Assembly (NCBI GenBank): GCA_013399305.1
Contig: VXAI01000046.1
Coordinates: 3,348,731-3,412,730, forward strand
DNA length: 64,000 bases
Reading direction: 5' to 3'
Source: Rostratula benghalensis
Taxonomy: Eukaryota > Chordata > Aves > Charadriiformes > Rostratulidae
Shown here: positions 54,101 through 60,100 of the stretch, in pieces
How the letters are laid out: the number at the start of each line of letters is the position of its first letter
Position numbering within the stretch: position 1 is the first letter of the stretch
Made by a program: the position numbers and the translations under genes
Notes under the pieces: model-generated
Seen by the model: only the letters and a program-made list of their open reading frames with translations
What the model was told of the DNA's origin: nothing
The model's database searches: none

Positions 54101-57100
54101 TAACCTAAAGAAATCCAAAGGCTTTATGTTTTCAAGTCTGTTAAGGAGGAGTTTCAAGTGCATGTTCTTGTGACCAAAAGAATTTGCTCTAGGAAGGGTA
54201 TGTGTCCGCTTCAGAAGCATTGCTGTTCGATCTCTCTTTCACCACAACCAGAATATGACTACTGTATCTCAAATGTACACCTCATTTTTGGCCAACACCA
54301 CCTAGCTGGTGCTCAGTCTCTTTTGACAGAGTTCTTAGTTTATAACAGGCAGAAGATAATTCCCTAAATGAGCTTGGTGAAAAGATGAAATAGTGAAAGA
54401 TGGATCATTTTTGAAAGCAAAATAATTAGACTTCACTGGGCCAGGATTTTCCCTGAACTTTGTGTTCAAAATAACCTTGAAATATTGATTTGGGGATTTT
54501 GTCTTGGTATCTAGAATGCAAATACATTGTTTTTTCTTAATGTCCACTGTAGCAGTTTCCTTAATTTATGTTGTGATCCAAGACTTCGTTTATGAAAGTT
54601 TTAATTTGTGAACTATTCATGTATCATTTTTAAGTCTAAGGAATCCTTCAGCAAATCCAACTTTATTTTAATCTTGTTGAGATGACTTTTGAAACTGAAA
54701 CTGAAATGCAGAGAGAAGGAAAGTAAAAGTGTAACGGTATACCACAGGTGAAATGGTACGGCAGGCCAGGGTACTGGCTCAAGCCACTTCTGATCTCGTC
54801 AATGCCATGAGGTCAGATGCCGAAGCAGAAATCGACATGGACAACTCTAAGAAGCTTCTGGCCGCCGCAAAGCTCCTGGCAGATTCTACAGCCCGCATGG
54901 TTGAAGCTGCAAAGGTACCAGGAGAATGAACTAATTGTCACCTTAAAACTGTATGGTTATACAGAAAGAAGAGATGCTACGTGGGCTGTTATAAATAGGA
55001 TCTGGCTGTTAGATCCAGCTTTTCTTGTTGGCTGTGACATCCCTGGGCAGATGTTGTTTTATCTGAGCTTTAGCTTTTCTAACCTGATCCCTCACTGCTC
55101 AGGCAATTTCTCTGTATTCCTGCCAGGCTACCCATCCTTGTTTCCACCTTCTGTAGTCTTCCTTGTTGAGTCTGAGTTTGTCCAGCAACTACTTCTACTT
55201 TAACGCTTTTTGCTCTGAAATTTTGTGCAGGGAGCTGCAGCCAATCCTGAAAATGAGGATCAACAGCAGCGTCTGAGAGAAGCAGCAGAGGGACTGAGGG
55301 TTGCTACAAATGCTGCTGCACAGAATGCCATCAAGAAGAAAATTGTCAACAGATTAGAGGTTGGAAACCAGATGTTGTTGAATTTTCAGTTTACTGTTTT
55401 GATAATTAGCTTCTGTAGATAATTTCAAGCAAGTAGAAATTTTTATTTTAGGAAAAGTGCTAAGCATGGAGTGATACCACTGTAAACTCAGTTCCAGAGC
55501 ACAAGGCTTGGAATTAGAGATGCCAGCACATGATACCATAATCCTCATAAAACTGAGGAACTTGTGTCACTGACATAGTGATCTGTAAGGTGTAACAATT
55601 TGACTCAGGAAGCACTTGATGGTGGTGTAGTCATAAAATTAGAACAGCTGAGATTTTGAACAGCTGAGCTAAAAACACTTAATTACTGTTTTAATTTATC
55701 TGTATGATCTGCTGTTTACACCCAGTATCTCTTGGTGCTTTTACTAGTGTATCTGCCAGAGTTCCATGTAAATTTCTGTACAAAGATATGTTGAATTGCA
55801 CCATGTCCAGTTAAACTGGTAAGTTATTCAGAGAATCAAAGAAGCAGAAAGGAAAGTGAAAAGAAAATAACAGCTGGTAGCCCAGTCAAGGGGGAGAAAA
55901 GCAACATAATGTGCTCTAAATACAAAATATTTCTTAAGTTTGTCTTATAGCCAAGGTTTTATCTTCCCTTTCTCAGCTAAAATGTAGAAAAGAAAGATGT
56001 AAGGAAAAAAAAACAAAAAAAACCAACCCCACAACACCAAAACCCCCCCAAAAAGCCTTTTGTAATTGCTAGTTCCCAACTGTGGTTCTACAGTAGTCTG
56101 ATTCAAGTGCAATGACATTAGACAAACAAGGAGATGTGAATAGGTGTAACCATGTTCTGGAAGCCCATATAAATTATTGTATCTGGCTAGAAGCAAAAAT
56201 CATGAGTATTTCAGGAAATTAAGGCTGATGTCTCCATTTTCTATCTCTGTGCAAGAAGGCTTTATAGAAAGGACTACTAAATTTTATCTTGCTCTTATGA
56301 TACTGCCTTATGAAGGAGTGAAATGTGTAATGATGACAATGAACTTCATGCTTGGTTGTATTTAGTGGGCTAATTAACAGAAAGTATTGTGCAACATTTT
56401 GGAATACCTTGGATAAACTGTAATAGGGAGAGGTTGATAAGACTCATATGTATTTGAAGAAGGTCATCTTACTGCTTTTACAGTCAGTAATACCAATATC
56501 TTTTTGCCATAGACCAATCTTAGTAGAAGTTGGCTCCCTTGAGTCTTTGGTCAGAGGTGTTACTGTAGCAGCGCGAATCGCTCTATGTACTTTGCCTGCT
56601 TTCTCTGGCCTTCTTTGTTAGGAAATAATTGATTAGACCATTTCTGTTCTATGTACTTGACTTCTTTTTGTCATAATGTAACCTAAGCTATGAAGGAGCA
56701 AGAGCCTAGAATCCTTCTAGTTCCACCTTTTTCTTTATTAGCAAGTTGGAAATGGCTAACGATGTTTAGCTAATTTCAGGATTGCTCTTCTCTCAAGACT
56801 AGTTTCCTTAAGGCAAATGAAATTAATCAAGGGTTATTAATTTGTCAAAGTTTTTAGTAACAAAATTTCCTATAATGTGTATTTCACCTTCTGAATTCCT
56901 CAGACATTTGCCACTGATTTAACTCTGTTTCCCTTTCTCCAAAGATTGCAGCTAAACAAGCTGCAGCTGCTGCTACTCAGACTATTGCAGCTTCCCAGAA
57001 TGCAGCTGTTTCGAATAAGAACACAGCAGCCCACCAGCAACTTGTGCAGAGCTGTAAGGTAAACATAGCACAGCCCACTGACAAATAATTCTTGAACTCT

Positions 57101-60100
57101 GCTTTATGGGGAACTGAAGATCACCTTTTATAATGATACTGTTGCAACCTCAAAAGAATATTAAAAAAAAAAAAAACCAACCAAAAAACCCAAAAACCGC
57201 AACCGAAGCCAACGCCGCACACGTTCATGTGTATGGATTCTGGAGAGCCCTCGTTTATTGTATTACCTGTAGTTTCCATGTGTTACTATGGAGAGCTTTG
57301 GAAAGCTGTGATACTCTAAATGCAATGCAGTAATTGGCTCTTACACATACCCTTGCAAAGACCTTCCTAGAAATGATGGACAGACTTAGAAACCTCTGCA
57401 TATATCTGTTGAGTAAGAACCAATTCACCCGAAGCAAGCGCTTTAAGTATCCGTTTTGCTGCAAATCAGTCAGCAGCTCTGCTAGAAGCACTGTGCGTGC
57501 AGGGGTCTGGTTGCTCAGAAATTTGCACACTGACAAGAAGTCTTGGCCAAGTGCTCAGGTGTCAGGTGAGTGTGCAGTGAAATGGGTCTGCTGTCTGCGA
57601 TGGAAAAGAGGCAACTTGTGAATTTCTCACAGCAAGAATTGGGTAACAGTAGTGATTTGCACTGTAATGGAATGAAATCCTGATTTAATGTATGAATTGG
57701 ATAATTGGTTATACATCAGTTTTGATCACTTGTTACACTGATCCTGCTATTCTGATGTTTAGCCTACAAATAACTGGGGGCTTAAATGTCACTGTAAAAA
57801 GTAAGTTACAGACCTTATACTGGGGTTAACACAATTCCTAGCTTGAAGTTGCCAAGAGAACAGATTTCAAGGTGTGCCTGAAGCCAAGCACTTTTTTATA
57901 GTTCCGAGCTAGACTTCAGTGTTTGGTGAGAAGCTATTTCTTTTGTTTAAGCTACATCTGGCAGCTTAATTTCTAGCTCTGACTAATGTTGCTTCAGGGT
58001 TTTTAAAGAAATTGCATTTAAACAAAAAATGGAAAAAGACAATAGAATGCAAGAGTTTTCTTCTGGATAGAAGAACGGTTATGTGGGAAACAAGAAAAAA
58101 AACTGTTAAAGAAGGCATCATTAAAAGCCACATTAGCATTCAGCAATTATTTCTTGTCATGGTGGTATTCCTAAAAAAAGAAAAGTGGAATTAAATAAGG
58201 TAGCTCAAGTACATTTCAAGACTGTGTTGTAAGCAGCTGCTATTTCAATATGAATTTTAAATTAAACGAGCTGAATCACTTTATTGGTTACATATCATTC
58301 TAATTTGATCCTGATGATGACTTATTAGAGAGCAGAGAAGATCTGATACCTTGCTTTTATATTTGGGGGGGTGAGGGGAGATTAGTTTTGTACTGCTGAA
58401 GTGTTATCCATTGTTAAATGGATCAACAGGGAGCATGAATCTGAACCATTCAGGAACAAACTTTTAGTAATACACAACTTCAGCATGCTCTGGGCCAAGG
58501 TGCTTGTGGATAAAAGATGTTGTTATTCTGAAAGCAAGACACTTACATGAAAAATCTATCACCTCCATCGCTGGCATTAGAAAATGCAAAGGAAGTAATT
58601 AGAAACATTTTGTGTACAAAACTTTGCAGAAAAATCTTAGATTGTTTTGTGGGATATTTGAACTAGAATGACTTGAATATAGATTTCTGAAGTAGAATGT
58701 TGGAGAAATGCTATGATGTATTAATTCAGTTCTATGAAATCCTAAACAAATTCTGTGAAGGCACAAGAGTATTGTACCTGTATTGTACAGGTTGTCTTTA
58801 AGGCAGGTGGGGAGAGGCCTTGTGTAGTGTCAGAGGGTTTGGAGGCTTTTTTTATATCTACTAAAAGCTTTTCTCTTTGTTTATTACAGAATGTTGCAGA
58901 CCACATTCCTCAGTTGGTGCAGGGTGTCAGAGGAAGTCAAGCTCAGGCAGAAGACCTCAGTGCCCAGCTTGCTCTAATAAATTCCAGCCAGAACTTCCTT
59001 CAGGTGAAATGAATGAATCGCTGTAGTAGATTCCAGCACAGCAAAAAGAATTTTTTAGTGCTCTATGTTTTTATTTGTGATATATAAGCAGTAAACTGTT
59101 AAGAACTATGTAAACAAGTTCACTGCTGACTGTGAGCCATAGCTGAAGACAATTGTAATTCCTCAGGTCAGATGGCTGAAGTATATTGAATCTGTGGAGA
59201 GTGACAACTGCCAAAATTTAGACTAAAACTAACAAGAAAACTGAAGCACATGCAGAAAAAACATTAATTGCTGTGGCACTTGTCTTCTGGGAAAGAGTTC
59301 GAATAACAAGATGAAGAGAATTCAGCATCTTTCTAAGCAGAGATCTGAATATGTGAGATGCTGTTGTTACTTTTCCTAGTAAAAGTAAAATTAGTGTTGC
59401 AGCAACAAGCTCCAGAATTTTCCACATAAGAGGGGATGTTTCCATGGTTTTTTAGATACTAGCCGGCATATGTAATGGATCTTGATTGAAGTTTTGAAAC
59501 AAAACACCAAATTTGACTCTGTGCTTCTTCCACAACATTTAAAAAAAAATAAATAGGTAAAATACTGAGCATTAATAACAAAACTGTTGGGCTTATTGCT
59601 GACATAACAAGAAAAAAAAAAACCCAACCAGTTCTCCGTGTAATGACATAGTAATCAAAATGATCCCTCTCCCCTCTGGCTGCGTGTATAAACTGTGGTG
59701 ATGGTGAGAATCAGTGAAGTATTTTAATTGTACAAACAGAAAAACCTGTGAAGAGTCATTGCACAAATTAAGGTTTTCAGGTTATAGAATTTTGGCAGAG
59801 TTAGATATATTTAAATGTTGAGACAAACTTGTTATCTGTGCCACCTGGACTTGTTTGTACCCTACGGATGCTGAATGGCAACACGGCACACTGAAGTATT
59901 TTTAAGGATTCTGCATGAGTGCTGACAGGCCTCAAGCAGACATTGCTATCAATGGAGTAGTCACAGTGCACAAATGAGTAATGAGTCCTGCTGCAGAGGA
60001 CAATGTGGAATTATGACAGGGTGCAGCATATGAATAAAAAGTCTGGAATCTAGAAGGTCCTGGGTTGAGGAACAGGGAAGTGCATGAAATGGTTATTACA

